Source of the DNA: Sorex araneus
Taxonomy: Eukaryota > Chordata > Mammalia > Eulipotyphla > Soricidae
Length of the DNA stretch: 64,000 nt
Assembly (NCBI RefSeq): GCF_027595985.1
Contig: NC_073304.1
Span: forward strand, 213,372,500 to 213,436,499
Reading direction: 5' to 3'
Notes under the pieces: generated by a model
The model's database searches: none
The model's input: the letters and a program-made list of their open reading frames with translations, nothing else
Told to the model about the DNA's origin: nothing
Shown here: positions 45,401-54,595 of the stretch, piece after piece
Numbering within the stretch: the stretch's first letter is position 1
Layout: every line of letters starts with the position of its first letter
Program-made: the position numbers and the translations under genes

Positions 45401-46782
45401 CTCCTGACTAGAGAGGAGAGACGCCCCGGGAAGGGCTCGGGGCCCAGGGCCGAGGGATGGGGCATCTTCTCTCACGGCCGGTGCTCACCTCTCCTTGCTG
45501 ATGGCCTCCAGCGCCTTCTTGCCGTCAAAGGTGGGGGAGGAGAGGATGAGGGTGACGCCGTACATGAGACTCACCATGGTGCCGCCCACGGAGCCCAGGC
45601 AGTGGTACAGGGGGCTGGGTAGCACGGCCCGCAGCTGCTCGGGGCTCTGGATGCGGAGGCAGGGGGCTGAGTCCAGAGAAAGCCCCGGAAGCCGGCAGGG
45701 CGCCTGCCCCACCCCCTCCACCCCGGGGCCCACCTTGTGCTGCAGCTTCATGCGCTCCCCGATCATGTTGGAGTTGTTGACGATGTTGAAGTGCGACAGG
45801 GTGGCGCCCTTGGGGTTGCCTGTGGTCCCCTGAGGAGACACCATAAGGACCTCGGCCGCCCCCTTTGTCCTCCTGGGGGACCCGTCTCTCCACCCCCACC
45901 TTCTCCTCAAAGACCCCCCCCCCCGGCCAGGCCTACAGACCAGAAGCCCGGGAGATCTGTCTGCTGCTGCCGCTAAGGGGTCCAGCCCCCTCTGCCACCT
46001 GCCTCCCCCCCACCCCAGGCTCCTTCCATGCCCCTTGCTGCTCACTGAGGGGTCACGCTGTGGCACCTTTGACCTGGTGGGTTCCCCGTGCACCTGGCCT
46101 GTGCAGGGGCCGAGAGCCGGGGGCAGCGGGATGTGCCGCAGCCCCAGTGGTGAGGGTGCTCAAGGCAGAGCAGCCCCAAGGCCTGTGTCTGCATGCTGAG
46201 GACGGCTGTCCCCCGCCCAGGGGGCCACAGGGCCAGGAGGTAGGGTGCCAACCCCGGTGCCCTACCGAGGTGAACAGGATGTTGATGGGGTCGTGGCAGG
46301 ACAGGAACTTCTGTGTGTAGCGGAGGTGAGCCATCTGCGTCTCCGAGGAGCCGGCGGCCACCACGTCCTCCAGCAGCAGCGTGCCCGGCAGCCGCGCGTC
46401 CACCACGATGACGGTGGTCAGATCCGGGAGCCTGGGGGTGGTGGAAGCAGAGCTGGGGCCCTGGGGTGGAGGGGCAGTGGAGGGGCCGGGACGCTGCACA
46501 CGCCCCACCCGGGCCCCACCTCTGACTCTTCAGGGCCCCCGGCGGGCAGGTGTCCAGCTCCGGACAGATCTGCTTCAGGATGTCGTAGTACTGCTGGGTC
46601 CTGAACTGCTGCGGGAACACCAGGGCCTTGCAGCCCACCTACGGGGAGGGGGCACTCCTGGTCATTAGGAAGCTGGGCTCTGGGGGTCCTCACTGACCAC
46701 GGCTCCCACTCACACACATGCACCACTGCCCACTGTGCGGCCCCCAGCACTGCTGCACACAGACACACACACCTCCAGCAGC

Positions 46783-46818
<36 letters not shown>

Positions 46819-46879
46819 ACTGCCCAGATGTGCAGCCCCCAGCACCACTGCACAGACACACACACACACACCAGCAGCA

Positions 46880-46913
<34 letters not shown>

Positions 46914-48421
46914 CACTGCCCAGATGTGCACACATAGACAAACACAACAAACAGCACTGCATACACCCCAGCACCACTGCACACACAGACACACACAACC
47001 AACACCACATGCACACATACACCATTGCCCCTCCACACCAGCATCACGGCACACGCACACATACCAACACCACTGCCCTCACACACACGCACATACACCA
47101 ACACTACTACACACATGTGCATATGAATACTGCCCCCGACTCCAGACCACTGCATGCACGTGCGCGCGTTCACACACACACACACACACACACACAAACA
47201 CCCCAAATGCCCCCCCAGACACACACCCCAAATGCCCCCCAGACACACACACCCCAAGTGCCCCCCACAGACTGGCACCACTGTCCACCCCACACACACG
47301 GCAGCACCATTGCACACACACACACATGCACACACATACCGCTGCCCTCACACACACCAGCATCACTACAAACACACCAGCACACACACTGCCCCTCACA
47401 GACATACATTTGACCCAACACACATACTCGCACACATACACACACGCAACCCTGGACACATACACCACTGTTCTGACAGACACACATGTCACCCTCTAAC
47501 AGATATTACCCCCCCCCCCACACACACACAATCCCTCACAGTCCCACCACTCCCCTGATACACACAGGCGCCAGCACACAGCAGCCTGAGTCTACCCGGC
47601 CCCTTCCTCCTCCTCTCAGTGCCCCTGTGTGCCCGAGCATGCCCCTCTCCCCGCCACCTTCTTGAGGGAGTACTCCAGCTCCATGGCCTGGTAGGCGGGG
47701 TTCACAGACACCTGTGGAGACAGAGAGTGGCAGGGGGACCCCGCCCAGGAGACACACAGGCTCGGGGTATGCAGGGGCCCCCAGAAACGCCGTCCCCACC
47801 CCACTCCGCCGGCAAGACTCTCCTCACCAGGATGATGCCCGCGTGGGCCGTGGCCAGCTGCATGAGCACCCACGCGTAGGAGTTGGGCCCCCACATGCCC
47901 AGACGGTCGCCTCGACGGAGGCCGAGACTCAGCAGCCCAGAAGCAGCTTTGTCTACCTGATGGGAACATGGGGCTCAGGGGGGTGGGCCGGGGACCCCCA
48001 CTGAGACCTGCCCCCAGGACTTCACATCAGCACCAGGAGGGGAGCCTGGGACGGCACATCCCCGCCCAGGCGCCCAGGAGCTAAGGCAGGAGCTGCCCGG
48101 CCCTGGTGGCCTCGGCTGGGGAGCTCGCCACAGCCCCACCCCACCCCGCACCCCAAGCTCTGCACAGTGCACGAGGCCTGCGGGGCAGCCAGCTGTCCAC
48201 TTCGGGGTTCGGGATCAGGACCCACCTCCTCCTTGAGCTGGGCAAAGGTCAACCTGATGTTTTCCAGGGGGATGACTAGGGCCTCCCGGTCCGGGAACTT
48301 CTGAGTTATGTCCTCAAGGCAGTGCCCCACCGTCTTGTTGAGGAGTTGCAGTCGGGTGCGGCCCTGGACGTAGCTGAAGCCCCCGATGGGCAGCGTGGTG
48401 AGGTAGTCATCCTGCACAGCA
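36399..48421 (-). CDS. ACSF2: ACSF2, acyl-CoA synthetase family member 2 (exons 2-16; exon 1 outside window)
   Basis: Mitochondrial ANL-superfamily enzyme that activates medium-chain fatty acids to acyl-CoA via an acyl-AMP intermediate. Fifteen exons (48226-48421, 47828-47956, 47658-47711, 46520-46638, 46266-46431, 45734-45829, 45489-45646, 45106-45197, 44854-44930, 39268-39375, 37897-38048, 37499-37640, 37234-37344, 37078-37146, 36399-36449) join in frame to 1720 nt, encoding 572 residues; with a first exon of about 43 residues this equals the 615 of the human protein as I recall. Adenylation-domain signatures are present: [10 protein letters not shown] split over exons 6 and 7, AYGTTENSP over exons 10 and 11, YRTGD over exons 12 and 13, [20 protein letters not shown] in exon 13 and the catalytic lysine in PLTVSGK in exon 15. 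The start exon, with the targeting peptide and promoter, must lie beyond position 64000, making intron 1 longer than 15 kb. CHAD is nested in the intron between exons 11 and 10. Confidence 0.95.
36636..36809 (-). mobile_element. Shrew SINE in ACSF2 last intron, 14 bp target duplication
   Basis: TTGGCTATTTTCTT at 36622-36635 and 36810-36823. Young copy, in sense with ACSF2, about 190 bp upstream of exon 16 in the transcript. Confidence 0.93.
37078..37146 (-). CDS. ACSF2: ACSF2 exon 15 (catalytic lysine)
   Basis: Reads [20 protein letters not shown], then SGK, at donor GTGTGT. The final lysine corresponds to the invariant adenylation lysine of ANL enzymes. Confidence 0.93.
37234..37344 (-). 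CDS. ACSF2: ACSF2 exon 14
   Basis: Reads [20 protein letters not shown] to LKAFCKGK at donor GTGGGT. Part of the small C-terminal domain. The next intron is only 87 bp. Confidence 0.93.
37499..37640 (-). CDS. ACSF2: ACSF2 exon 13 (hinge and A8 motif)
   Basis: Begins by completing TGD, then [19 protein letters not shown] and [17 protein letters not shown], and ends VQEVQ at donor GTGAGG. It holds the hinge between the large and small domains. Confidence 0.94.
37897..38048 (-). CDS. ACSF2: ACSF2 exon 12
   Basis: Reads [20 protein letters not shown], then [18 protein letters not shown], and ends WYRT plus two bases of the glycine of the TGD motif at donor GTGAGG. Human has WYWTGD as remembered, so the residue before TGD is changed to arginine. 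Confidence 0.9.
38049..39267 (-). other. ACSF2 intron 11; no additional exon seen
   Basis: GC-rich intronic sequence with a possible decayed SINE around 38845-38940. Long open frames on the minus strand reflect base composition. Confidence 0.5.
39268..39375 (-). CDS. ACSF2: ACSF2 exon 11
   Basis: Reads [20 protein letters not shown] to VMPHTE at donor GTGAGC and contains the YGTTE acyl/AMP-contact motif. The 5.5 kb intron between this exon and exon 10 contains the whole CHAD gene. Confidence 0.93.
39376..40539. other. ACSF2 intron 10, part upstream of CHAD; no gene seen
   Basis: GC-rich, nearly free of SINEs, which contrasts with the rest of the window and may reflect CHAD regulatory sequence. 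Confidence 0.4.
40540..41960 (+). promoter_or_regulatory. CHAD: CpG island over CHAD promoter and exon 1
   Basis: CpG-dense stretch beginning about 0.65 kb upstream of the CHAD start and covering all of coding exon 1. It is the only such island inside the ACSF2 introns seen here, consistent with an independent promoter for the nested gene. Confidence 0.7.
41126..41133 (+). promoter_or_regulatory. CHAD: CHAD TATA box (TATAAATA)
   Basis: A perfect TATA element 69 bp before the ATG within a CpG-rich segment, placing transcription start near 41155 and giving a 5' UTR of about 45 nt with a GCC-repeat (GCCGCCGCCGCCGC) just upstream of the start codon. Confidence 0.75.
41202..41975 (+). CDS. CHAD: CHAD exon 1 coding part
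   Basis: Encodes residues 1-258: signal peptide, LRRNT cap and most LRRs, ending THLEK at donor GTGAGT. Strong third-position GC makes long false ORFs on the other strand. Confidence 0.96.
41202..44076 (+). CDS. CHAD: CHAD, chondroadherin (complete; coding exons 41202-41975, 43558-43721, 43935-44076)
   Basis: Secreted small leucine-rich repeat protein of cartilage matrix that binds collagen and cells through integrin alpha2beta1 and heparan sulfate. The three coding exons join (donors GTGAGT and GTGAGC; acceptors CCCCAG and CTCCAG) to 1080 nt, 359 residues plus TAA, the same length as human. Residues 1-21 form a signal peptide ([16 protein letters not shown]), followed by the N-terminal cysteine cap ([16 protein letters not shown]), about ten LRRs with the usual LxxLxLxxN spacing, a C-terminal cap ([10 protein letters not shown] to ATC) and a basic tail KRSKKAGRH that fits heparin binding. 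The frame is open upstream of the ATG, but a TATA box at 41126 makes 41202 the sensible start. The gene is nested, antisense, in an ACSF2 intron. Confidence 0.97.
41976..43557 (+). other. CHAD intron 1; no exon or repeat seen
   Basis: 1.58 kb, GC-rich, without a recognisable SINE. Confidence 0.6.
43558..43721 (+). CDS. CHAD: CHAD exon 2
   Basis: Reads [20 protein letters not shown] to CTCPLQGLR plus two bases of an arginine codon. It contains the last LRRs and the first half of the C-terminal cysteine loop. Confidence 0.96.
43935..44076 (+). CDS. CHAD: CHAD exon 3 (stop TAA)
   Basis: Reads [20 protein letters not shown] to KRSKKAGRH and TAA. A donor GTAGGC follows three bases after the stop, so the stop is in the penultimate exon. 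Confidence 0.95.
44204..44715 (+). other. CHAD: CHAD 3' untranslated exon 4 with variant poly(A) signal
   Basis: A strong acceptor (pyrimidine run then CTGCAG) ends at 44203 and pairs with the donor at 44080. The exon would run to about 44715, just after TATAAA at 44691-44696, a known variant polyadenylation hexamer; no canonical AATAAA was seen. The exact cleavage position is inferred. Confidence 0.6.
44854..44930 (-). CDS. ACSF2: ACSF2 exon 10
   Basis: Completes a glycine codon, then [15 protein letters not shown] to MRDLV at donor GTGAGT. It sits about 140 bp from the predicted CHAD 3' end on the opposite strand. Confidence 0.91.
45106..45197 (-). CDS. ACSF2: ACSF2 exon 9
   Basis: Reads [20 protein letters not shown] to SSMCG plus one base of a glycine codon at donor GTGGGA. 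The LYGTPTM(F/Y)[12 protein letters not shown] block is diagnostic for this family. Confidence 0.93.
45489..45646 (-). CDS. ACSF2: ACSF2 exon 8
   Basis: Reads [20 protein letters not shown] to ALEAISKE plus two bases of an arginine codon at donor GTGAGC. It contains the conserved PLYHCLGS substrate-domain motif. Confidence 0.93.
45734..45829 (-). CDS. ACSF2: ACSF2 exon 7 (P-loop)
   Basis: Begins [20 protein letters not shown], the AMP-binding loop, and ends MKLQHK at donor GTGGGC. The intron to exon 8 is only 87 bp. Confidence 0.93.
46266..46431 (-). CDS. ACSF2: ACSF2 exon 6
   Basis: Completes the split arginine, then [20 protein letters not shown], and ends [10 protein letters not shown] at donor GTAGGG. 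The terminal serine opens the ATP-binding P-loop that continues in exon 7. Confidence 0.92.
46520..46638 (-). CDS. ACSF2: ACSF2 exon 5
   Basis: Reads [20 protein letters not shown] to GALKSQ plus two bases of an arginine codon at donor GTGGGG. It is separated from exon 4 by an intron filled with AC-rich tandem repeats. Confidence 0.91.
46725..47535. repeat. AC-rich tandem repeat array in ACSF2 intron 4
   Basis: About 800 bp of CA runs interleaved with recurring CAGCACCACTGCACACA and CACTGCCCAGATGTGCA segments, suggesting a microsatellite that grew into longer units. It fills most of the intron between exons 4 and 5. Confidence 0.9.
47658..47711 (-). CDS. ACSF2: ACSF2 exon 4
   Basis: Eighteen codons, [18 protein letters not shown], between acceptor CCACAG and a weak donor GTGGCG. 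The donor is chosen because the next exon resumes VGCKALVFP in frame. Confidence 0.9.
47828..47956 (-). CDS. ACSF2: ACSF2 exon 3
   Basis: Begins [20 protein letters not shown] and ends HAGIIL at donor GTGAGG. The central [17 protein letters not shown] segment is nearly identical to the human enzyme as remembered. Confidence 0.92.
48226..48421 (-). CDS. ACSF2: ACSF2 exon 2
   Basis: Starts with one base completing a codon split from exon 1, then [20 protein letters not shown], and ends TFAQLKEE at donor GTGGGT. It holds the N-terminal subdomain entry (GxSYVQG, DREALV). Confidence 0.9.
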
Positions 48422-48954
48422 CTGCGGGGACAAGGCCCGCGGGCTCAGCTGGCACCCCCGGCTGGCGGGCACGCAGCTTACCTGAGGACACCAGGGACCC
48501 GCCCTCCCAGGAGCCATCGCCATGTCCTCTAGTGCTGACCCTAATCTCCTTTCCTGACCTCAGGGGCACCAAACGCTGGGGCCTTGCTCGGTGCAGAAGC
48601 TTGGGAAAGAGAAACTGAGGCAAACCACAGACAGCCCTTTGAGCAGCAGAGGTGGGCTAGGAGGGCTGGGAGCAGACTCCTCTTCAAAGCTGCTCCCTCC
48701 CGATAGAATCAGAAAACAGATGCAGCCCCCGGGTATCTGCCAGCACAAGGACCAAACCTGGATAGCCAGAGGTGGGGACTTTCGACCTTGCCACTGTGTC
48801 CATTCCCGCACACTGAGGCATGCTACAGTAAGATGTGGGCTGGCAGGGAGATTGTGCCCTGGGCAGGGTGAGGTAGCTCAGTAGCTCTTCATCCTGTCTG
48901 GGACTCTAAAACTGGACTTTTGGGGACAATCCACTAATGAGTTTAGAAACGGAA

Positions 48955-49720
48955 GCGGTACCGGAGTGACAGTACTGGGGATTAGGTGCTTGCATCCGGC
49001 CAACCCTGATTCCAATCCCAGGCTCCACCGTTGGTCCCCCGACCACCACTAGGAGTTACCTTTGAACACAGAGCCATGAATAGCCCCTGAGAACTTCTGG
49101 GTGTAGCCCCCCTCCCCCAAAATAAAAAAACAGCAGCCAGAGAGAGAGTACAGTGGGCAAGGTGCTTGCCTTGTATGCAACGGGGCTGGGCTTGATCCCT
49201 GGTACCACATACTCTCCTGAGCACATCCAGGTGTGGTCCTGACCTCCTCACCCCCAGATGAAAGCCACAAAGTCCAGGGTTGAAGAGACAGCACAGAGAA
49301 GAGGGCCCAGGTTTGATCCCGGACACGGTGTGGTGCCCTGAATACAACAGGGAGCAAACCCCAAGCACAGAGTCAGGAGTGACCCCTGATCACTTCCAGG
49401 TATACCCCAGATAAACCAAAATAAATAGGGTCTGGAGAGGGAGTTCAGCAAGTAGGGCACTTGCCTTGCACACTGCCAACCTGGGTTTGATCCCTGGCAT
49501 TCCATTGGGTCCCCCAGTCCTCACCAGGAGTAATTCCTGAGTGCAGAGCCAGGAGTAACCCCTGAGCACTGCTGGGTGTGGTTCCAAATCACCGCCCCCC
49601 CAAAAAAAACCCCCATAAATAAATGGAAAGAAAGGACCAGAGAGATAGTATAAGGCTAAGTCACTTACTTTGCAGGCCACCGACCCTGGTTCCAGAGGCC
49701 ACCTGCAGCTAGGACAGCCT
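48955..49720 (+). mobile_element. Cluster of four old shrew-type SINEs
   Basis: Pieces at 48955-49130, 49135-49260, 49265-49415 and 49428-49620, plus a head fragment 49633-49700, all in plus orientation and increasingly decayed to the left. Confidence 0.65.
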
Positions 49721-50137
49721 GTGCTCACTTTTCCCACCCTGGGTGACAGCTACTGGGCACTCCACGACTTTGGGGTGCATGTGAATGGTTTCAGGCCCTG
49801 TTCCCATCAGAGAGCGTGCTCCAGGCTCCAGCCACGGGGCACTGCCCACCCCCCACAGCCAACCATGGTAGCTCAGCCCTGGAGCTCTGGTACCTTTTCT
49901 CCTTTGTTCACCGCCACTTATGCTGTGGCGGGGAGAATTTCGGGTAAAGACCGTGTGCGGAGCGGGGCGGGGGCAGCAGGAGGGGGTTTCCCTGCAGATG
50001 CTGGAGGCCCAAGGAGGCAGCCATGGGGCTCGACGGGGCGGCTGCTGGGACGTGGCCTCCAGAGCTGGGAGTTGGAATCGTACCGTGGGGACCATACTGC
50101 AGCCACAACAGCGCATGCCCTTCTCGAGTCTATATTT

Positions 50138-51020
50138 GTGTGTGCTTGGGTCACACCCAGCAATGCTCAGGACTTCCTCCTGGCTCTGTGCTCAGGTACC
50201 ATCAGTCCTGGTGGGGCCCAGGGGACTATATGGGATGACACGGGATCAAACCTGGGTCAGCCACGTGCCAGGCAAGCTCCCTACCAGCTGTGCTATCACT
50301 CTCACTCCAACCTCCTCTTTTTTTTTTTTTTTAAGTTTTGGTTTTTGTTTTTGGGCTACACCCAGCTATACTCTGTGTTCAGGGAACAGTGTGGTGGCAG
50401 GGACCAAACCTGGGGACGCCAGCATTTGAAGCCTGTGCTCACCCCACAGAGTGAGCACTCAGGCCAGAGTATGTGATTTTCCGGGAGACAGGGAGCGTCA
50501 TAAGGGAAAGAATGAGGCTCCCAGGGAGCCCCAGAACCAAGTACGCATGCGGCCACCGGTCTCCACAACACAGCAGCAGAGGGAAGGGAGGAGGGGAGGG
50601 AATTCAACTGAAAACACCTCAAAATATTTTTTAATCAAAAATGAAATTAAATTAAATATAAAAATAAATAAATAAAAGTATAGCAGGGAAGGCATTTGCT
50701 TTGTACGCGGCTGACCCAAGCTCGGTCCCTGATGCCACACATGGTCCTCCCAAGAGTGATCCCTGAGTAGAGAGCCAGGAGTCAGCCCTGAGTCCTGCCG
50801 GGTGTGGCCCCAAAATCATAAAATAAACAAAAGTTATAAAAAGCAAATTCATGAAAAAGCTAGTATGGAAGAGATACATAATTGGGAAGACGCTTGCCTT
50901 GCATGCGGCCAATTGTGGTTTGATCTCGGACACCCCATAAGGTGTGTCAGCACCAGGAGTGATCCCTAAGCACAGCACCTGGAGTAAGTCCTGAGCACCA
51001 CTGAGGACGGCCCCCAAAGA
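50138..51020. mobile_element. Cluster of old shrew-type SINEs
   Basis: Minus copies at 50138-50318 and 50330-50470, then plus copies at about 50680-50815 and 50875-51020. Separate insertions of different age. Confidence 0.62.
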
Positions 51021-51144
51021 AAAGCTCACATAACCCAGGAGAAAACAGGGCGAGACGGAGAGGGAAAGAGAGATGGAGAGACATAAGGACACACTGAGTC
51101 TTACAGCCTTAATCTTTTTATTTAAGAATTTCCACACCCTTCCT

Positions 51145-51571
51145 TTCTTTTTTTTTTTTGGAGGGGGGTGGTCACACCCGGCGATGCTCAGGGGTTACTC
51201 CTGGCTCTGCACTCAGGAATGACTCCTGGCAGTGCTCAGGGGACCATATGGGATGCCAGAGATCGAATCTGGGTTGGCCGAGTGCAAAGCGTCCTACCCA
51301 CTGTACAATCACTCTGGCCCTCCACCACACCCTTTTTTTCCCTAAAAAAGAGAGTGAGTGAGTGAGTGTGAGAGAGGGGGGGTACCATCTGAACCAATTA
51401 TTTTGGGGGGGTTGGTCACACCCAGCCATGCTCAGAACTTACCCCTGGCTCTGCACCCCGTAATTACACTTGGCAGTGCTCAAGGAACCATATGGGATGC
51501 CAGGGATCGAACCCAGGTCAGTTGCATGCAAGGTAAAAGCTGTACCCACTGTACTATTACTCTGCCCCCTG
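51145..51571 (-). mobile_element. Two shrew SINEs, minus
   Basis: Copies 51145-51322 and 51405-51571. The first lacks about 10 bases between the A and B boxes. Confidence 0.8.
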
Positions 51572-51869
51572 AACCAATTACTAAACTACTATTTCCCCTC
51601 TTCTCTTTCCTTGTTGTGAGGACTAGAGGTTGCATAATTCAGTTGAACCTCTTGCCAGGGACCACATTGGCATTTGGCATGTGGGGAACTGGGAATTAAA
51701 CTCTCAGCCTAATTGCCAGTATGAAGGGCGCCCTGACACTGAGCTCCCCCTGGGCCAGAGGATTTGCCTTGAGGCTCTGGAATCCCTAGACCAGGTGTGG
51801 GACATCTACCTGCTTCTGGACTCTGATGTCAGAAGCCAGTAAATTTCCTCCTTAAATTTAAGCCACTTT

Positions 51870-52040
51870 GGGGCTGGAGCAATAGCACAGCGGGTAAGGC
51901 GTTTGCCTTGCACGAGGCCCACCCAGGTTCGATTCCCAGAATCCCATATGGTCCCCCGAGCACCACCAGGAGCAATTCCTGAGTGCAGAGCCAGGAGTAA
52001 CCCCTGTGCAACACCGGGTATGATCCAAAAAGAAGAAAAA
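51870..52040 (+). mobile_element. Shrew SINE, young, 10 bp target duplication
   Basis: AAGCCACTTT at 51860-51869 and 52041-52050. Confidence 0.92.
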
Positions 52041-52084
52041 AAGCCACTTTGAGAGGGGGAGTGGGGGTGGTCAGAAATCCACTG

Positions 52085-52170
52085 ATGACCACACTCATGA
52101 ACATAAGACACGATGCTAAATAAGCCAGACACAGAAAGACAAACATATTAGATCTCTTATATATGCCAAA
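52085..52170 (+). mobile_element. Ancient L1 fragment
   Basis: GACACGATGCTAAATAAGCC, AGACACAGAAAGACAAACAT and TCTCTTATAT follow the L1M segment ATGCTAAGTGAAAGAAGCCAG. Confidence 0.6.
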
Positions 52171-53462
52171 TAACAGTCAATGCATACATTTAATAGTTTG
52201 AGTTGGGTTTCTGTGGCTTACAACGGGTAAATCCTAATGCACAGGTGACTCCTTTGATCAGTTCTTGAGTTTTCTGGGGTTTCAGTTATGCACCCCTAAT
52301 GGAGGCGGGGGAAAATTCACATTAAGGTATTTTGAGAAAGTACAAAGAGAGTGTTATTATTATTCTATTTTATTATTAGTTGTAGATGTTTACCGGTAAC
52401 CATGCCTAATTTACATTTTTCCCAGTGCTCAGGGCTTACTCCTAGCTTCCTGCTCCGGGAATCACTCCTGGTAGCCTTGGAGGACCACATCGGCCGTTCA
52501 GGATTGAACATGGATAGGCAAACACCTTACCCGCCCTACTCTCGCTCCAGGCCAAACGTATAAATGAAACTTTGACATAGTGCTGTGTGCACAGAGAAAA
52601 ACAACACTCACAGGGCTTGTTCTGAGGCTGGGTTTCAGGGCCCTGCCTGGAGGCTTGCAACTAGCCTGGTGGGTGAGGGGCCGTGGCTTACACTTGCATA
52701 ATAAGGAACCAGACAGCTGGCAGGCACCTTCCCCGTGGCAGCATCTGGTTTATGAGGCCACAAAGCACAAATCTCAGTCACTTGGACCCTTTGCTGTCAA
52801 GGTTGGGGGTGCTACCCCCACCCCCGCCACAGACATGCTCCCCTTCTCACAATGCCCAGGAGTCCTGTTTAGTGGGGCTTTTGCGTAATTCATCATGGTT
52901 TTCAGACCAGACAGTGACCTTCTGGCAAAGTCTAGCTGGAAAATCAGCAGATGGGTTTATGTGCTAACCGCCTCTCTGTTTACAGCAGTGCACACCGTGC
53001 TGCGACAGAGATCTCCCCGTCCCCAAGTGTCCCCTTCCTCCCTGTCAAAAGGAAGAATTTGCATTTTGGCCCTTGACCACCTCCTGCCCCCAATTAAATG
53101 GACTCTCTGGGGTTAGAAAAAGCTCACTGGCCTGAGGCTGGTAGTCTGGAGAATGTGACAGTCTCTCTGTATTGAAATCTGTTGGCTCTGTTGGGGCCAG
53201 GGTGGAACCATAAGAACAATTTTGCATTGAGAAGGACCCAGGCCACTGGCCAGATAGTACCGGTCAGTGGACACTGGGCACTAGTGAGCCCCTCTTCGCC
53301 TCTGGTCCAGTGATCTTCAACCACTGGTTCCTGGGACAGTGTGGGTCTTGGGTGTTGATGTGTAGAGAGGTTGCAAAACACTGGCCTCTCAGCTTGTTAT
53401 AAATGCTGAGCCATGGACCAGGATGCAAGACCGGTGCCTGCCCACAGGTATAGAAAAGAACA
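52166..53462. other. ACSF2 intron 1; no gene seen
   Basis: One old SINE at 52410-52555. The rest, 52580-53460, is unique sequence with no exon that I can support. Confidence 0.45.
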
Positions 53463-53648
53463 GGGCTGGAAAGATAGCACAGAGGGTAGGGTGTTTGCCT
53501 TGCACACGGCCGACCAGGGTTCGATTCTCAGCATCCCATATGGTCCCTTGAGTACCGCCAGCGGTAATTCCTGAGTGCAGAGCCAGGAGTGACCCCTGTG
53601 CATTGCTGGGTGTGACCCAAAAAGCAGAAAAAAAGAAAAGAAAAAGAA
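53463..53648 (+). mobile_element. Shrew SINE, young
   Basis: Near-consensus throughout, long A/G tail; AAAAGAACA repeated at both ends. Confidence 0.88.
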
Positions 53649-54057
53649 AAAAAAAGAACAAATGCTGCTCGAATCACCTTTCTCCTTGTCACCCCTGGGG
53701 ATAGTTCTCTGCCATTTTCTGTATATATACTACATGTCTTCATGTACACAGACATGTGTGTGCATGCACATCTGTGTATATATACGTGTGTATATATGCT
53801 ATGTGTGTTCATTGTATGTTCCCCAATTGCTCATGCTTGCTGTTCTCCCCTGGGAAATACTGCTAGAATATGTACAACCTCCCATCATTTCAAAAGTCCA
53901 AACATATCACTTTGCCTCCGCTGCTCATAAACCAGGCCCTCTGTTCCTCCCTCTCCTGGGAGCTGTTTTTCAGCCTGTCTGGGGACACCCTTCCCTACCT
54001 AAGCTGTTTAATTTCTCAATAAATCCCTCTTTTCTAATCAGTGGTTTCTGCGCTTTT

Positions 54058-54236
54058 TTTTTTTTTTTTTTTGCTTTTTGGGTCACACCTGGCGATGCAC
54101 AGGGGTTACTCCTGGCTCTGCACTCAGGAATTACCCCTGGCCATGCTCAGGGGACCATATGGGATGCTGGGATTCGAACGCGGGTCGGCCGCATGCAAGG
54201 CAAATGCCCTACCCGCTGTGCTATCCCTCCAGCCCC
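54058..54236 (-). mobile_element. Shrew SINE, young
   Basis: Near-identical to the copies at 19023 and 36636 (CCTGGCCATGCTCAGGGGACC). Confidence 0.92.
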
Positions 54237-54267
54237 TCCTGTGCTTTTTTGAAGATGACACTTCTTT

Positions 54268-54428
54268 ATTTTTTTTTTGGGTCACACTCGGCGATGCTCA
54301 GGGTTACTCCTGGCTGGGGAATTACTCCTGGTGTTGCTTAAGGGAACATCCGGGATGCTAGGGGTTGAACCGGGGTCAGCCACGTGCAAGGCAAACACCC
54401 TACCCACTGTACTATCACTCCGGCCCCA
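54268..54428 (-). mobile_element. Shrew SINE, 16 bp target duplication
   Basis: AAGATGACACTTCTTT at 54252-54267 and 54429-54444; body shortened near GGCTGGGGAATTACTCC. Confidence 0.92.
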
Positions 54429-54595
54429 AAGATGACACTTCTTTTGTTGTTTCCATCCCTGGTGGGACTCAGGGGCTATCCCTGGCTCTCATGTTCAGGG
54501 AGTGCCATATGCGGTGCCAAGGATCGAGCTAAGGTCAGCTGAGGCTCTGGCATGCAAGGTAAGTGACTTACCTCCTGCATTGGCTCTCCAGCCCT

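Noticed and set aside
46690-47558. Long open frames of T/H/P and C/V residues on both strands
   Set aside because: Translation of CA/GT tandem repeats, not genes.
48306-48623. Possible ACSF2 exon 1 directly upstream of exon 2
   Set aside because: The frame is open, but there is no CpG island, no targeting-peptide similarity and a good acceptor at 48422; the real exon 1 is more likely beyond the right edge.
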